DNA of 64,000 bases from Sedimenticola_A sp040506425 (GCA_965224515.1 OZ245051.1:558001-622000); one strand, 5' to 3'. Positions 51,172 through 60,654 are shown, numbered from the stretch's first letter. Numbers and translations are program-made. Notes: generated by a model not told the origin, from the letters alone.

Positions 51172-52419
51172 ATGTCTAAGCCGATGCACGACACACCCAT
51201 GCTCGACCAGCTGGAAAGCGGTCCCTGGCCGAGCTTTGTAACCGGCCTCAAAAAGCTGGCCAACGATAACGATATGATGGTCGACCTGCTGGGTCAGCTG
51301 GAGACCTCCTATGAAACCCGCAAAGGATTCTGGAAGGGCGGAACCGTGGGTGTAATCGGTTATGGCGGCGGCGTTATTCCCCGCTTCACCGAGCTGAAAG
51401 ATGAGAACGAGGTACCCATCTATCCTGCTGCGGCCGAATTCCATACCCTGCGCATCATGCCCCCTCCCGGCATGCACTACGATACCGACACCATGCGCAA
51501 GTTCTGCGATATCTGGGAAGAGTACGGCTCAGGCCTGATCGCTTTCCACGGCCAGTCCGGCGACATCATGTTCCAGGGCTGTACCACAGATAATGTTCAG
51601 CCTGCATTCGACGCCATCAACGAGATGGGCTTCGACATGGGTGGTGCCGGCCCTGCAGTGCGTACCGGTATGTCCTGTGTTGGTGCTGCCCGCTGCGAGC
51701 AGTCCTGCTTCGACGAGGGCCGCACCATGCGCACCCTGGTCAACAACGCACTGGATGACATGCACCGCCCCGCTCTGCCCTACAAGTTCAAATACAAGGT
51801 TTCAGGCTGCCCCAACGACTGCATGAACTCAATCCAGCGTGCGGACATGGCCGTAATAGGCACATGGCGCGATGACATGAAGGTCGACCAGGAAGAGGTC
51901 AAGAAGTACGTTGCCGACATGGGTCGCAAGAAAATCATCGACAATGTGATCACCCGCTGTCCCACCCAGTCCCTCTCCCTTAACGACGATGACACCCTGG
52001 CTGTGGACAACAAGAGCTGCGTGCGCTGCATGCACTGCATCAACGTCATGACCAAGGCACTCTCCCCAGGCGAAGACAAGGGCGTCTCCATCCTGATCGG
52101 TGGTAAGCGTACCTTGAAAATCGGTGACCTGATGGGCACCGTGGTTATTCCTTTCCACAAAATGGAGAGTGAAGAAGACTTCGAATGGCTGGAGGAGTTC
52201 GCCACCGAGGTACTGGATTTCTTCGCCGAAAATGCACTGGAGCACGAGCGTACCGGCGAGATGATCGAGCGTATCGGCCTGACCAACTTCCTTGAAGGGG
52301 TCGGTGTTGAAATCGATGCCAACATGATCGAGCGTCCTCGCATGAATCCATACGTACGTATGGATGATTGGGACGAAGAGGCCGCAAAATGGAATGAGCG
52401 GAAAGCCTCAGCCAGTTAA
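51172..52419 (+). CDS. dsrA: Dissimilatory sulfite reductase alpha subunit, orphan
   Basis: The 415-residue protein is a full-length DsrA. The siroheme-4Fe4S ligands are present as C169-x5-C175 (MSCVGAARCEQSC) and C213-x3-C217 (SGCPNDCMNS), and the inserted ferredoxin domain has C263 plus CVRCMHC (C283/C286/C289). DsrA works with DsrB in an alpha2beta2 enzyme; in sulfur oxidisers it runs in the oxidative direction on stored sulfur. Here no dsrB or other dsr gene follows: a strong terminator lies 31 bp after the stop, then an unrelated two-component operon. It is probably a second copy, with the main dsr operon elsewhere; that is inference. Confidence 0.95.
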   Translation: MSKPMHDTPMLDQLESGPWPSFVTGLKKLANDNDMMVDLLGQLETSYETRKGFWKGGTVGVIGYGGGVIPRFTELKDENEVPIYPAAAEFHTLRIMPPPGMHYDTDTMRKFCDIWEEYGSGLIAFHGQSGDIMFQGCTTDNVQPAFDAINEMGFDMGGAGPAVRTGMSCVGAARCEQSCFDEGRTMRTLVNNALDDMHRPALPYKFKYKVSGCPNDCMNSIQRADMAVIGTWRDDMKVDQEEVKKYVADMGRKKIIDNVITRCPTQSLSLNDDDTLAVDNKSCVRCMHCINVMTKALSPGEDKGVSILIGGKRTLKIGDLMGTVVIPFHKMESEEDFEWLEEFATEVLDFFAENALEHERTGEMIERIGLTNFLEGVGVEIDANMIERPRMNPYVRMDDWDEEAAKWNERKASAS

Positions 52420-52449
52420 AAGAACTTCCTGCGCAGTATCGGCGCATTG

Positions 52450-52484
52450 CCCCGAAACCTACCCCTGGTTTCGGGGTTTTTTTT
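52450..52484 (+). terminator. Rho-independent terminator of dsrA
   Basis: A perfect 10-bp stem CCCCGAAACC (52450-52459) / GGTTTCGGGG (52467-52476) with a 7-nt loop is followed by eight T (52477-52484). It makes dsrA a monocistronic unit. Confidence 0.95.
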
Positions 52485-52767
52485 GCCTGAAGAAAATTCC
52501 GAATCTCACAGAACGACTCACTCATGCGTGCATGGTTCACATAATCAGTACCGCAAAACTGGATATTCTCCACTAAGAACCTAAAATAAGTCATTCAGAA
52601 CGATAGGAAAAAAAGTTCCCCAGTCGGGCAATTTACGCATCATCAAGGCTTCAGTTTTACCCCCGTGTGCCGATAAGCGGGTAGCGGTCCGAATCCAGGC
52701 AGCCTGGAGAGGGGCATTTTTAACCAAGATAGCCATCTGCGGCATCTTAATAACAAGAAGCGATACG
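52485..52767. other. Leader/promoter region of rpfG
   Basis: No gene is visible in these 283 bp. The rpfG-proximal part folds into several short hairpins, including CCAGG-CAG-CCTGG at about 52696-52708 and AAGAT...ATCTT near the start codon, so a structured leader is possible. No known riboswitch could be matched with confidence. Confidence 0.4.
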
Positions 52768-53934
52768 ATGACTTCCGCAACGACTACGCCACAGGCTGGT
52801 GAGACACAGATTGCCGGCATGAAGCCAAGACTTGTTCATGGAGCAAAGAACAGTCGCAGTCAGCTGGATAAAAAAGCACGCTATGTGCTGATAGTGGATG
52901 ACCAGACCACCGGGCGCAGAATCCTGGAGCAGATCATCCATACCATCGATCCGAAACTTCGTATCGTCAGTTTTGCCGACCCCCGTGAGGCCCTGGTCCA
53001 GTCAAGAGAAGAGACACCCGACCTGGTGCTTACCGATTACCGGATGCCGGAGATGAACGGTGTGGAGTTCATCAAGCGTATAAGGGCTCTCCCTGCATGC
53101 AAGGATGTACCGGTAGTGATGATCACCGTGGTGGGTGACCGCAGCGTTCGCTACGAGGCACTCAACGCAGGGGCTACAGACTTCCTGACCCGCCCAATGG
53201 ACCAATACGAGTGCCGGACCCGTTGCCGCAACCTGCTGCAACTGCGTCAACAGCAGTGCATTATCCAGGATCACGCAGAGTGGCTGGAGAAACAGGTCGT
53301 CATTGCCACCCACCAGATACTGCTGCGCGAGCGTGAAACACTGCTTCGGCTGGCGCGTGCTGGTGAGTACCGTGACGAGGATACGGGAAACCATGTTTTA
53401 CGAATGGCTAAATATTCCCGCCTGATTGCCGAATACATGGGACTACCGGAAGCGGATTGTGACGAAATAGAGTTCGCCTCGCCGATGCACGACATCGGCA
53501 AGATAGGCGTTCCAGACCATATCCTGCTTAAGCCGGGCAAACTGACACACGATGAAATGGAGCTAATGAAACAGCACACGGTGATCGGCCAGAACATTCT
53601 GAATGACAGCGACTCCCGGTTTATCGAGTTGGGGGCTGTCATTGCCTTGAATCATCACGAAAAATTCGATGGTACGGGCTATCCCAATGGCCTTTCAGGT
53701 GACGAAATCCCGCTCAAAGCCCGTATTGTGGCGGTCGCGGATGTATACGATGCACTTCGATCACAGAGACCATACAAGAAGGCCTGGAGCAGACAGGACG
53801 CCATCGCATTCATCATTGAGCAGTCCGGCAAGCACTTTGACCCCGCCTGCGTGGATGCCTTCATCAATCAACTGGACCAGGTGTATACGTTCGAGGAACG
53901 TCTATCTGATACTGCAGATGTAAAGAACATCTAA
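52768..53934 (+). CDS. rpfG: HD-GYP response regulator, RpfG-like
   Basis: The 388-residue protein has a receiver domain (about 38-160; phosphoacceptor D90 in LVLTDYRMPE) and an HD-GYP domain (about 185-365: AMHDIGKIGVPD-type HD motif and HHEKFDGTGYPNGL). RpfG hydrolyses cyclic di-GMP when phosphorylated through RpfC in response to the diffusible signal factor (DSF). The first 37 residues are unconserved, and a start at the internal methionine MKPRLVHGA is possible. The gene is followed 43 nt later by the hybrid kinase, and rpfF faces them, matching the Xanthomonas rpf layout. Confidence 0.9.
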   Translation: MTSATTTPQAGETQIAGMKPRLVHGAKNSRSQLDKKARYVLIVDDQTTGRRILEQIIHTIDPKLRIVSFADPREALVQSREETPDLVLTDYRMPEMNGVEFIKRIRALPACKDVPVVMITVVGDRSVRYEALNAGATDFLTRPMDQYECRTRCRNLLQLRQQQCIIQDHAEWLEKQVVIATHQILLRERETLLRLARAGEYRDEDTGNHVLRMAKYSRLIAEYMGLPEADCDEIEFASPMHDIGKIGVPDHILLKPGKLTHDEMELMKQHTVIGQNILNDSDSRFIELGAVIALNHHEKFDGTGYPNGLSGDEIPLKARIVAVADVYDALRSQRPYKKAWSRQDAIAFIIEQSGKHFDPACVDAFINQLDQVYTFEERLSDTADVKNI

Positions 53935-53977
53935 AGCTGCTGTGTTTACAGGGACAAGCTGAATAAAGCGAAAGAGT

Positions 53978-56539
53978 ATGGAAGAAGAGGAACAGACAAA
54001 GCAGCTGACAGGGAACTCACCCGCCGGATGGCTTCGCAAACGGCTGTCTGAACGCACTGACAGCGAGCACGAACAGGCGCTGGTGCGTCTGGCTATCGGC
54101 GCCCTGATCTTCGTCTACCTGATGTCCCCGCTCCCCTCGCTCTGGGATGACGGCGCAAGCGATCTGCAGCCTCCGCGACAGATCATTGCCGGGTTTATGG
54201 GACTTTCACTGATACTGTTCCTGGCCATCGTCGCAAAACCCGCACCATCCATCACCAGGCGAATGGCCGGTATGGTTCTCGACCTGGGCACTCTCTCTGT
54301 TGGGCTCTACCTCACCGGAAAATACGGAACCCCCCTTTTCGCCATCTACCTCTGGGTGATTGTGGGCAACGGTTTTCGCTATGGTGAGCGATATGTCTAC
54401 ATCTCAACCATTGTCAGCATCACCGGGTTCAGCGCTGTCATTCTCACCAGTGACTGGTGGCAGCAGCACGAGGAGATAGGTATCAGCCTGATCATCCTGT
54501 TGATTCTGCTGCCAGCCTACATTGCTGTCCTGCTCAGAAAACTCTATGAAGCGATCATGAAGGCGAACCATGCCAACCAGGCGAAATCCCGCTTTCTGGC
54601 CAACATGAGCCATGAGTTGAGAACACCCCTTAATGGCGTTATCGGCATGGTCGATCTGTTGCAGGAGACCCGGCTGGACGAAGAGCAGCGCGATCTTGTT
54701 CGCACTGTGGACATCTCCGCCCATACCCTGCTTGGATTGATTAACAATGTGCTCGACATCTCCAAGATCGAGGCCGGAAAAATCGCCATAGAGCAGTGCG
54801 ACTTCGACCTTCACGCACTGGTCAACGGTACCGTTCAGATGCTGGATATGTCAGGCCAGAAGAAAGGGGTAGTCGTTGCCAGCCACATCGATCCACGCAC
54901 CCCATTCCTGCTGCGCGGTGACTCACTTCACCTGCGCCAGGTGCTGGTCAACCTGGCCGGAAATGCGATCAAGTTCACCGAGAGCGGCTCGGTCACAATC
55001 CGCGCCATGGCTGTGAGCGGCACCTCGTTCAAGCCCGTGATCCGCTTCGAGGTTGAGGATACGGGTATCGGCATTCCGGATAACAAGCTGGGAATTATCT
55101 TTAATGACTTCACCCAGGCGGATACCTCCACCACTCGTCAGTACGGTGGCACCGGCCTGGGCACCACCATTGCAAAGCAGCTCGTAGAGCTGATGGGAGG
55201 CGAGATTGGAGCCTTCAGCAAGGAGGGGCAAGGCTCCACGTTCTGGTTTGAGCTCCCACTGGCCGTTCAGAAAAAAGCTGACGATGACGAGCCGGCTCCA
55301 TCGACCCTGGAAAACACCCGGGTGCTGGTCCTTATGGACGAAAAGCAGATATCAACTGTGCGCAGCGCCTTCAGGGACTGGAACGTGGAGTTTGACTGGG
55401 TAAGCACATCCGCCCGGGCGTTTTCGCTGATGATTGATGCCAGTGAACACGGTGCGCCATACAGCGTGGTGCTTGCCGGTGAAAATCTGCTCGACATGTC
55501 GCCTCAACAGTTCGCCAGCATGATACGCAACGATGAGGCGCTGAAGCAGATTTCACTGGTACTTCTCACGGCCGGCAACCAGGAACCGGAGAACGGGCGT
55601 GATCTTGAGGGTATCTACTCATCAATACTCTCTCCCCCCCTGGACAAAACACTCCTGTTCAACGCTGTGCACGCGGCACGCAGTGAACACGAACTCGATG
55701 ACAACATCATCACCCTTGCACAGCACTATCAGCGATACGCAAACGCGCGCATTCTTCGCATCCTTGTAGCTGAAGACAACCTTGTAAACCAGAAGGTGAT
55801 CCGGGGCATACTCGAACGCGCCGGCCACGTGGTTCATATCGTGGACGATGGTGAAGAGGTGCTTGAAGTGCTGAGCAGCCCGGACAACGATTTTGACCTC
55901 GTCATTCTCGACATGAACATGCCGAAGCGAAACGGTATAGAGGTACTGCAGGCCTTTCGCTTCATGGACACTTCCGCCTCTATACCCGTTATTATGGTTA
56001 CCGCAGATGCAACCCCTGAAACCATGGACGCCTGTCTTTCAGCCGGTGCAGATGCCTATGTCACAAAGCCCGTGGATTCGCGCGACCTGCTGGAGAAAAT
56101 CGCCGGATTCTCCAAGGGCATTGAAAAAAGCCAATTCCCCGGAGACTCTCTGGCCAACATATTCGAGCCCGGGGCAAACCACATCCTGGACACACTGATG
56201 CTGGACAACCTGGCAGGATTGGGATCAGGAGCTGACTTTGTTACCAGCCTGATAGAGAGTTTTGGCAGCGATGCTGAAAAGCTGTTACAGGATGCTGAAC
56301 TTTCAGTTGGCGATCAGGATTACCAGGGTTATCGCGAATCGGTTCATGCAATCAAGAGCGGTGCCACCGAACTCGGCGGCATTGAACTGGTTGAGCGATG
56401 CACCAAGGCGGAGTCGCTAAAGCCATATGACATGGCAGGTTCGCTGCCACTGGTTCACCTGCAGGAGATACAGGAGAGCCTACATAGCCTGCTGGAGGCC
56501 ATTGGGAACTACCTGGAGAAGAAACGCGGGGCTAAGTAG
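53978..56539 (+). CDS. rpfC: Hybrid sensor histidine kinase, RpfC-like DSF receptor
   Basis: The 853-residue protein has an N-terminal membrane region of five or six helices (about 35-190), a HisKA domain with H212 (FLANMSHELRTPLNG), an HATPase domain (NAIKFTESG, DTGIGIPDNK, GGTGLGTTIAKQL), a degenerate receiver-like linker, a full receiver (phosphoacceptor D645 in VILDMNMPKRNG) and a C-terminal Hpt domain (H790 in VHAIKSGATELGG). This phosphorelay order and membrane input are those of RpfC, the DSF receptor that phosphorylates RpfG and restrains RpfF. It is convergent with rpfF, 72 bp apart. Confidence 0.9.
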   Translation: MEEEEQTKQLTGNSPAGWLRKRLSERTDSEHEQALVRLAIGALIFVYLMSPLPSLWDDGASDLQPPRQIIAGFMGLSLILFLAIVAKPAPSITRRMAGMVLDLGTLSVGLYLTGKYGTPLFAIYLWVIVGNGFRYGERYVYISTIVSITGFSAVILTSDWWQQHEEIGISLIILLILLPAYIAVLLRKLYEAIMKANHANQAKSRFLANMSHELRTPLNGVIGMVDLLQETRLDEEQRDLVRTVDISAHTLLGLINNVLDISKIEAGKIAIEQCDFDLHALVNGTVQMLDMSGQKKGVVVASHIDPRTPFLLRGDSLHLRQVLVNLAGNAIKFTESGSVTIRAMAVSGTSFKPVIRFEVEDTGIGIPDNKLGIIFNDFTQADTSTTRQYGGTGLGTTIAKQLVELMGGEIGAFSKEGQGSTFWFELPLAVQKKADDDEPAPSTLENTRVLVLMDEKQISTVRSAFRDWNVEFDWVSTSARAFSLMIDASEHGAPYSVVLAGENLLDMSPQQFASMIRNDEALKQISLVLLTAGNQEPENGRDLEGIYSSILSPPLDKTLLFNAVHAARSEHELDDNIITLAQHYQRYANARILRILVAEDNLVNQKVIRGILERAGHVVHIVDDGEEVLEVLSSPDNDFDLVILDMNMPKRNGIEVLQAFRFMDTSASIPVIMVTADATPETMDACLSAGADAYVTKPVDSRDLLEKIAGFSKGIEKSQFPGDSLANIFEPGANHILDTLMLDNLAGLGSGADFVTSLIESFGSDAEKLLQDAELSVGDQDYQGYRESVHAIKSGATELGGIELVERCTKAESLKPYDMAGSLPLVHLQEIQESLHSLLEAIGNYLEKKRGAK

Positions 56540-56611
56540 CCTCGCCCTGGACGGCTGTCTTATCAATCGAGCCAAACTATCTCCCGGCAAACCACTTTAG
56601 ATCAATACAGA

Positions 56612-57475
56612 TCAACCCTGCCTGGTCTGGCGGGCTATCAGGCGCTCCATCATTCGCAGGTCACGCTCTCGCAGCCGCAGGGCTCCATCCACCCACAGAT
56701 TCGTCACTTTTTCCAGGCTTCCATAGCTGATGGGATTGTACAAATCCCTCACCTCGCGCATTGCCCGGTAACCATTGGATGCCCGCTCTGCCCGCTTGAT
56801 GTAACTATAAAGTGCAAGCTCGCCCTCGCCCTTTTCTGCCAGTATATCCACCACACCCATCTCAAACAGCTCATCTGATGTAAACAACTGGCCGCTCAGG
56901 ATCATCTGCTCAGCCTTTGCAGGGCCGATTCTACGGGAGAGCAGATTGTAAGCACCCATGCCCGGAAACAGATTGAACAGTATTTCCGGCAGCCCCATCC
57001 TGCAATCCCGTTCAGCAATCAGAACATTGCTCGAAATCGCGGCCTCAAAACCGCCACCCAAGGCATCCCCCTGAACCAGGGCAATACTTGTCACGTCGAG
57101 TCCGAAGTGAACGATATTGTCATGCAACACATCGATACACGCCTTGGCATATGCCTGCAGCCCCTGGCGATCCTGTTCTTCAATCAATTGACGAAACAGG
57201 TTGAGATCCCCACCGAGATTGAAAACTCCATCCACGGAGGAAGCCAGCACGTGATAACGAAACTCGCGGCCGCTTTCGCTTCGCTGTTCCTGTTTCACCT
57301 GGGTCAGCCAGGTTTTGATCTCTTGCAACAGTTGAGGTGTAAAACAGGGGCGCGGCGACGCATGCATGTAGCACCAACCGATCTTGTTTTTCTCTTCGTA
57401 GTGCGTGGTCAGATGACTGGCACTCTCCTGTTTCAGGCCGACACCCGATACATCCTCTTTGGCGAGATTATCCAT
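56612..57475 (-). CDS. rpfF: DSF synthase RpfF (crotonase fold)
   Basis: The start at 57475 (MDNLAKEDVSG) has an AAGGAG site; the frame to 57517 adds nothing conserved. The 287-residue product is the size of Xanthomonas RpfF (289 aa). The crotonase-fold active site shows two glutamates 20 residues apart, E144 in ALGGGFEAAISSN and E164 in GLPEILFNLFPGMGAY, as with Glu141/Glu161 in RpfF. The RpfF-specific segment SSVDGVFNLGGDLNLFR is present. It makes cis-2-unsaturated fatty-acid signals from acyl-ACP. Its position opposite rpfGC confirms the assignment. Confidence 0.92.
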   Translation of the reverse strand: MDNLAKEDVSGVGLKQESASHLTTHYEEKNKIGWCYMHASPRPCFTPQLLQEIKTWLTQVKQEQRSESGREFRYHVLASSVDGVFNLGGDLNLFRQLIEEQDRQGLQAYAKACIDVLHDNIVHFGLDVTSIALVQGDALGGGFEAAISSNVLIAERDCRMGLPEILFNLFPGMGAYNLLSRRIGPAKAEQMILSGQLFTSDELFEMGVVDILAEKGEGELALYSYIKRAERASNGYRAMREVRDLYNPISYGSLEKVTNLWVDGALRLRERDLRMMERLIARQTRQG

Positions 57476-57962
57476 TACTGAACTCCTTCTTTTGCCAGGT
57501 GCAGATCGTGCCACCAAAAATATGCGTTAAGTAAAAACACCTGCCCACCGGCACGGCAAATTTTTGCCGCAAACGCACATAAATTGCCTTCACTCCATTT
57601 TTCTGAGTATCCACTTGCATCTCCATAAAAGCGGCTCAAAACATCTGCCAGGCCTCCTACCCCATGGAAGCCCTGCCGTTTGATACCGCCATCATCTGCC
57701 GTGATAGCAACCAAAGCAGAGCTGCCACCACGCAGATCCAGCAAAAATCCCGATGCCTGTTAACCGGCAGAGCTCCCCCCGAAGGGAGTTCTGCCATAAT
57801 TGCAAGCAGCACCCGCATAATACGAAGCAACATTCGGACCACTTCACAAAACTCCTGTCTGACAACGTGTTCATGATGCATCCGGTGCAGCCCCACACTG
57901 CCGACGGGACGTTTGTTTTTCACCTATCATCAGAACAGGATGGAAAGCAGAAGGAAGCAGCC
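57476..57962. other. Intergenic region between rpfF and asnA
   Basis: These 487 bp have no supportable gene. They should hold the rpfF promoter (minus) and the asnA promoter (plus). Two palindromes stand out: CGGCAAA-TT-TTTGCCG at 57554-57569, about 80 bp upstream of rpfF, and a 12-bp hairpin at 57766-57795 in the asnA leader (GGCAGAGCTCCC/GGGAGTTCTGCC, one G-U). Confidence 0.6.
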
Positions 57963-59093
57963 ATGAGAGACAAGAGGTCAGACCTTGCAGGGCCCGGTAT
58001 CGGCAGCTATGACGAGGTAGCCCTCAGCCTGCCCAGAGACTACACTCCCCTGCTTCAACCCAGGGAGCGCATGGCTGCGCTGTTCGCCATCAAAAACCAG
58101 ATAGAGCAGGGTCTGTGTAGCGCGCTGAACCTGCAAATGGTGCAGGTTCCACTCATTGTTGACCGAAACAGCGGGGTTAACGACTATCTCGACCGTGACG
58201 GATCCCGCACCCCGGTGGAGTTCCCCTGTGGACTGGGACTGGAGCAACCGATCCAGGCACAGCTGGTTCAGGCGGCAACCAAGTGGAAACGCATGGCCCT
58301 GGCCCAATTCGAATGCCAGGCTGGCGAGGGTATCTGTACCGACATGAGAGCGGTGCGCAAAGACTATTTCCTGGACCACGACCACAGCGCCTATGTAGAC
58401 CAGTGGGACTGGGAACAGGCCATCACGCCGCAACAGCGTAACCTCGATTACCTGAAAGATGTCGTCAATAAAATCTGGAACGTGATATACAACGCCGGAA
58501 AAATGACGCAAAAGCGCTTTCCAGCCCTCAACAGCGTCAACTATCCTGATTTCCCTGAAAATATTAAGTTTATTCACGCCGAGGATCTGCTGGCGCTCTA
58601 TCCTGACCTGCCACGCAAGCAACGCGAAACCCGCTATCTCCGGGAACAGGCCCAGGCAGTATTTATCATCGGCATCGGATGGCCCCTGAAAGATGGCTAC
58701 CCGCATGAAATGAGGGCCGCCGATTACGACGACTGGGTAACGGAGACCATCACCCGCAACGGAGAACCGCTGCATGGTCTCAATGGCGACATACTGGTTT
58801 GGAATCCGGTCACCCAAAGGCGACATGAACTCACATCCATGGGTGTCCGTGTAACAAGGGATACCCTGAAGATCCAATTGAGTATGTCAGGACAGGAGGA
58901 GTTTCTCAGCCTGCCCTACCACCAGGCCATACTCGACGACAGCATTCCCTTGAGCATCGGTGGTGGCATAGGACAGTCAAGGACCTACATGTACCTGTTG
59001 CGCACCGCCCACCTCGGCGAGGTGAGTGTCAGTGTCTGGCCGGAGAGACTGAAGCAGATCTGTGCTGAAAGGGGTATCCAGGTACTGGAGTAA
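57963..59093 (+). CDS. asnA: Aspartate-ammonia ligase (asparagine synthetase A)
   Basis: The start at 57963 (MRDKRSDLAG) has an AAGGA site; the frame from 57753 has no homologous extension. The product is 376 aa, longer than E. coli AsnA (330 aa) by an N-terminal segment. Family blocks are clear: VYVDQWDWEQ-like HSAYVDQWDWEQAI, RAADYDDWVTET, GLNGDILVWNPVTQRRHELTS in two pieces, and IGGGIGQSRTYMYLL. It makes asparagine from aspartate, ammonia and ATP. Convergent with ubiA, 5 bp apart. Bacterial glutamate-cysteine ligase was considered and rejected. Confidence 0.92.
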   Translation: MRDKRSDLAGPGIGSYDEVALSLPRDYTPLLQPRERMAALFAIKNQIEQGLCSALNLQMVQVPLIVDRNSGVNDYLDRDGSRTPVEFPCGLGLEQPIQAQLVQAATKWKRMALAQFECQAGEGICTDMRAVRKDYFLDHDHSAYVDQWDWEQAITPQQRNLDYLKDVVNKIWNVIYNAGKMTQKRFPALNSVNYPDFPENIKFIHAEDLLALYPDLPRKQRETRYLREQAQAVFIIGIGWPLKDGYPHEMRAADYDDWVTETITRNGEPLHGLNGDILVWNPVTQRRHELTSMGVRVTRDTLKIQLSMSGQEEFLSLPYHQAILDDSIPLSIGGGIGQSRTYMYLLRTAHLGEVSVSVWPERLKQICAERGIQVLE

Positions 59094-59098
59094 CAGGG

Positions 59099-59998
59099 CT
59101 ATAACTTCACCAGGTAGTGAGCCAGCAGTCCGGCAAAGATCGCCATGCCCAGGTAATTATTATTCAGAAACGCCTTGAAGCAGCCCGCGGGATCCCGCTT
59201 CCGTATGAGCATCTGCTGGTAAGCCACCAGCAGTGCGGCAACGGTAAGGCCCAGGAAGTAGAAGAGCGTGAGCTCCTCCTTGATGCCAATCATCATCATA
59301 AGACCCAGCATAGAGAGCTGAAGCAGCAGAATCATCACGACGTCGTAGTCACCAAAAAGAATAGCCGTGGATTTAACACCGATTTTAAGATCATCTTCAC
59401 GGTCGACCATTGCATACTGGGTGTCATACACCAGCGCCCAAATCACGGTAGCAACATAGAGAAGCCAGGCATTTGGGGGGACATTTTCAGTCAACGCCAT
59501 GTAGGCCATAGGCACCGCCCAGGCAAAAGCCATACCCAGCACCAGTTGCGGAAGGTGGGTATAGCGCTTCATAAAGGGGTAGATGGCCGCCAGCAGCAGC
59601 GCCACAACCGAGAGCAGCACGGTCTGCCAGTTGAGCAACAGCACCAGGACAAAGGCGGCTAGAGACAACGCCACAAATACACCCAGGGCCTCTTTGGGAG
59701 ATACCAGCCCCGCAGCAATGGGACGACCTGCCGTGCGTTTGACATGACCATCGATATGGCGATCAGCGTAATCGTTGATTGCACAACCCGCCGAACGCAT
59801 CAGGAAGGTTCCCAGCATGAAAATCACCACCACGTCCCAGGGCGGATTTCCCTCGCCTGCCAGCCACAATGCCCAGAGCGCAGGCCACATCAACAGCAGG
59901 GTTCCGATCGGGCGATCGAAGCGGATCAGAGCGGCATAGCGTTTCAAACGTTCGCCAATGGAGACGGTTGCGGCACCCTCACCAACCTTCATATACAC
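59099..59998 (-). CDS. ubiA: 4-hydroxybenzoate polyprenyltransferase
   Basis: The 299-residue membrane protein has about eight helices and the two aspartate-rich prenyl-diphosphate motifs NDYADRHIDGHVKRTAGRP and DTQYAMVDREDD. It attaches the polyprenyl chain to 4-hydroxybenzoate in ubiquinone synthesis. It overlaps ubiC by 10 nt and is its downstream partner, the usual ubiCA operon. Confidence 0.94.
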   Translation of the reverse strand: MYMKVGEGAATVSIGERLKRYAALIRFDRPIGTLLLMWPALWALWLAGEGNPPWDVVVIFMLGTFLMRSAGCAINDYADRHIDGHVKRTAGRPIAAGLVSPKEALGVFVALSLAAFVLVLLLNWQTVLLSVVALLLAAIYPFMKRYTHLPQLVLGMAFAWAVPMAYMALTENVPPNAWLLYVATVIWALVYDTQYAMVDREDDLKIGVKSTAILFGDYDVVMILLLQLSMLGLMMMIGIKEELTLFYFLGLTVAALLVAYQQMLIRKRDPAGCFKAFLNNNYLGMAIFAGLLAHYLVKL

Positions 59999-60564
59999 CC
60001 CCCGGGAAGCCCCGGCAGAAAAATCTCGTTAACAAGCAGTGGCTGGCGCGAGAGCTGAAACAGGGTGCGCCGCCCCCAAATCTCCCCCGGCTTTTCATCC
60101 AGGCTGGCTGTTGCGGCCTGGTAGAGCGGGTGGCGTGGCTGCAGGCGGGCCACCTCAGTGGCTCCCCTGTGCATATGAGGGTCAGAGAACAGCACCTCCC
60201 CCAACGGCCGCTCACCGAGCATGGTGAGGCGCCGGGCCGGACCGCGCAGACTGCTGGCGGGAATCAGGGTACGGGCAAACACCCAGGGGGCTCCATTACA
60301 CAAAAGCTCAACCTCCCTCACTATCGCCTGCTCTCCCCAGCGCATTCCAAGCAGCTGCCGTTCGCTGTACAGGGGCTTTCCCCACCCCTGGCGCAACACC
60401 CTGACCCTGAATCCCCCATGGCAGGCACCCTTGAGCCGTGCAGTCAGGGAACCTGTGTCCCGCAACCAGTGATAGACACTGCCCGGCACCTGGGCGTGAC
60501 GCAGCCGCCGCCAGTCAGCCCAGACAGGTTCCATGTTTGCGTAGAGAGGGAGATTGCGTTTCAA
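59989..60564 (-). CDS. ubiC: Chorismate lyase
   Basis: The 191-residue protein shows UbiC features: WLRDTGSLTARLKGACHGGF near the N-terminus, REVELLCNGAPWVFARTLIP and the RRTLFQLSRQPLLVNEIFLPG end. It releases pyruvate from chorismate to give 4-hydroxybenzoate, the ring precursor of ubiquinone and substrate of UbiA. Together with two DAHP synthases in the window, the chorismate branch is well represented. The start has no strong ribosome site. Confidence 0.92.
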   Translation of the reverse strand: MKRNLPLYANMEPVWADWRRLRHAQVPGSVYHWLRDTGSLTARLKGACHGGFRVRVLRQGWGKPLYSERQLLGMRWGEQAIVREVELLCNGAPWVFARTLIPASSLRGPARRLTMLGERPLGEVLFSDPHMHRGATEVARLQPRHPLYQAATASLDEKPGEIWGRRTLFQLSRQPLLVNEIFLPGLPGGCI

Positions 60565-60654
60565 CTGCAGAGGTTCCGCCCAAAAGGTGCATTATCGCAA
60601 ATACCGGCGCGGTTGTTGAACCGAAATCGGTTTTAATCGCCAATTGCCCCGATA

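Noticed and set aside
52617..52767. Cyclic-di-GMP riboswitch upstream of rpfG
   Set aside because: GCAA, ACGCA and GGGTAGCGG strings recall GEMM motifs, but order, spacing and pairing do not fit the consensus.
57963..59093. Glutamate-cysteine ligase
   Set aside because: First impression from length; the WDWEQ, DYDDW and GGGIGQSR blocks are those of AsnA.
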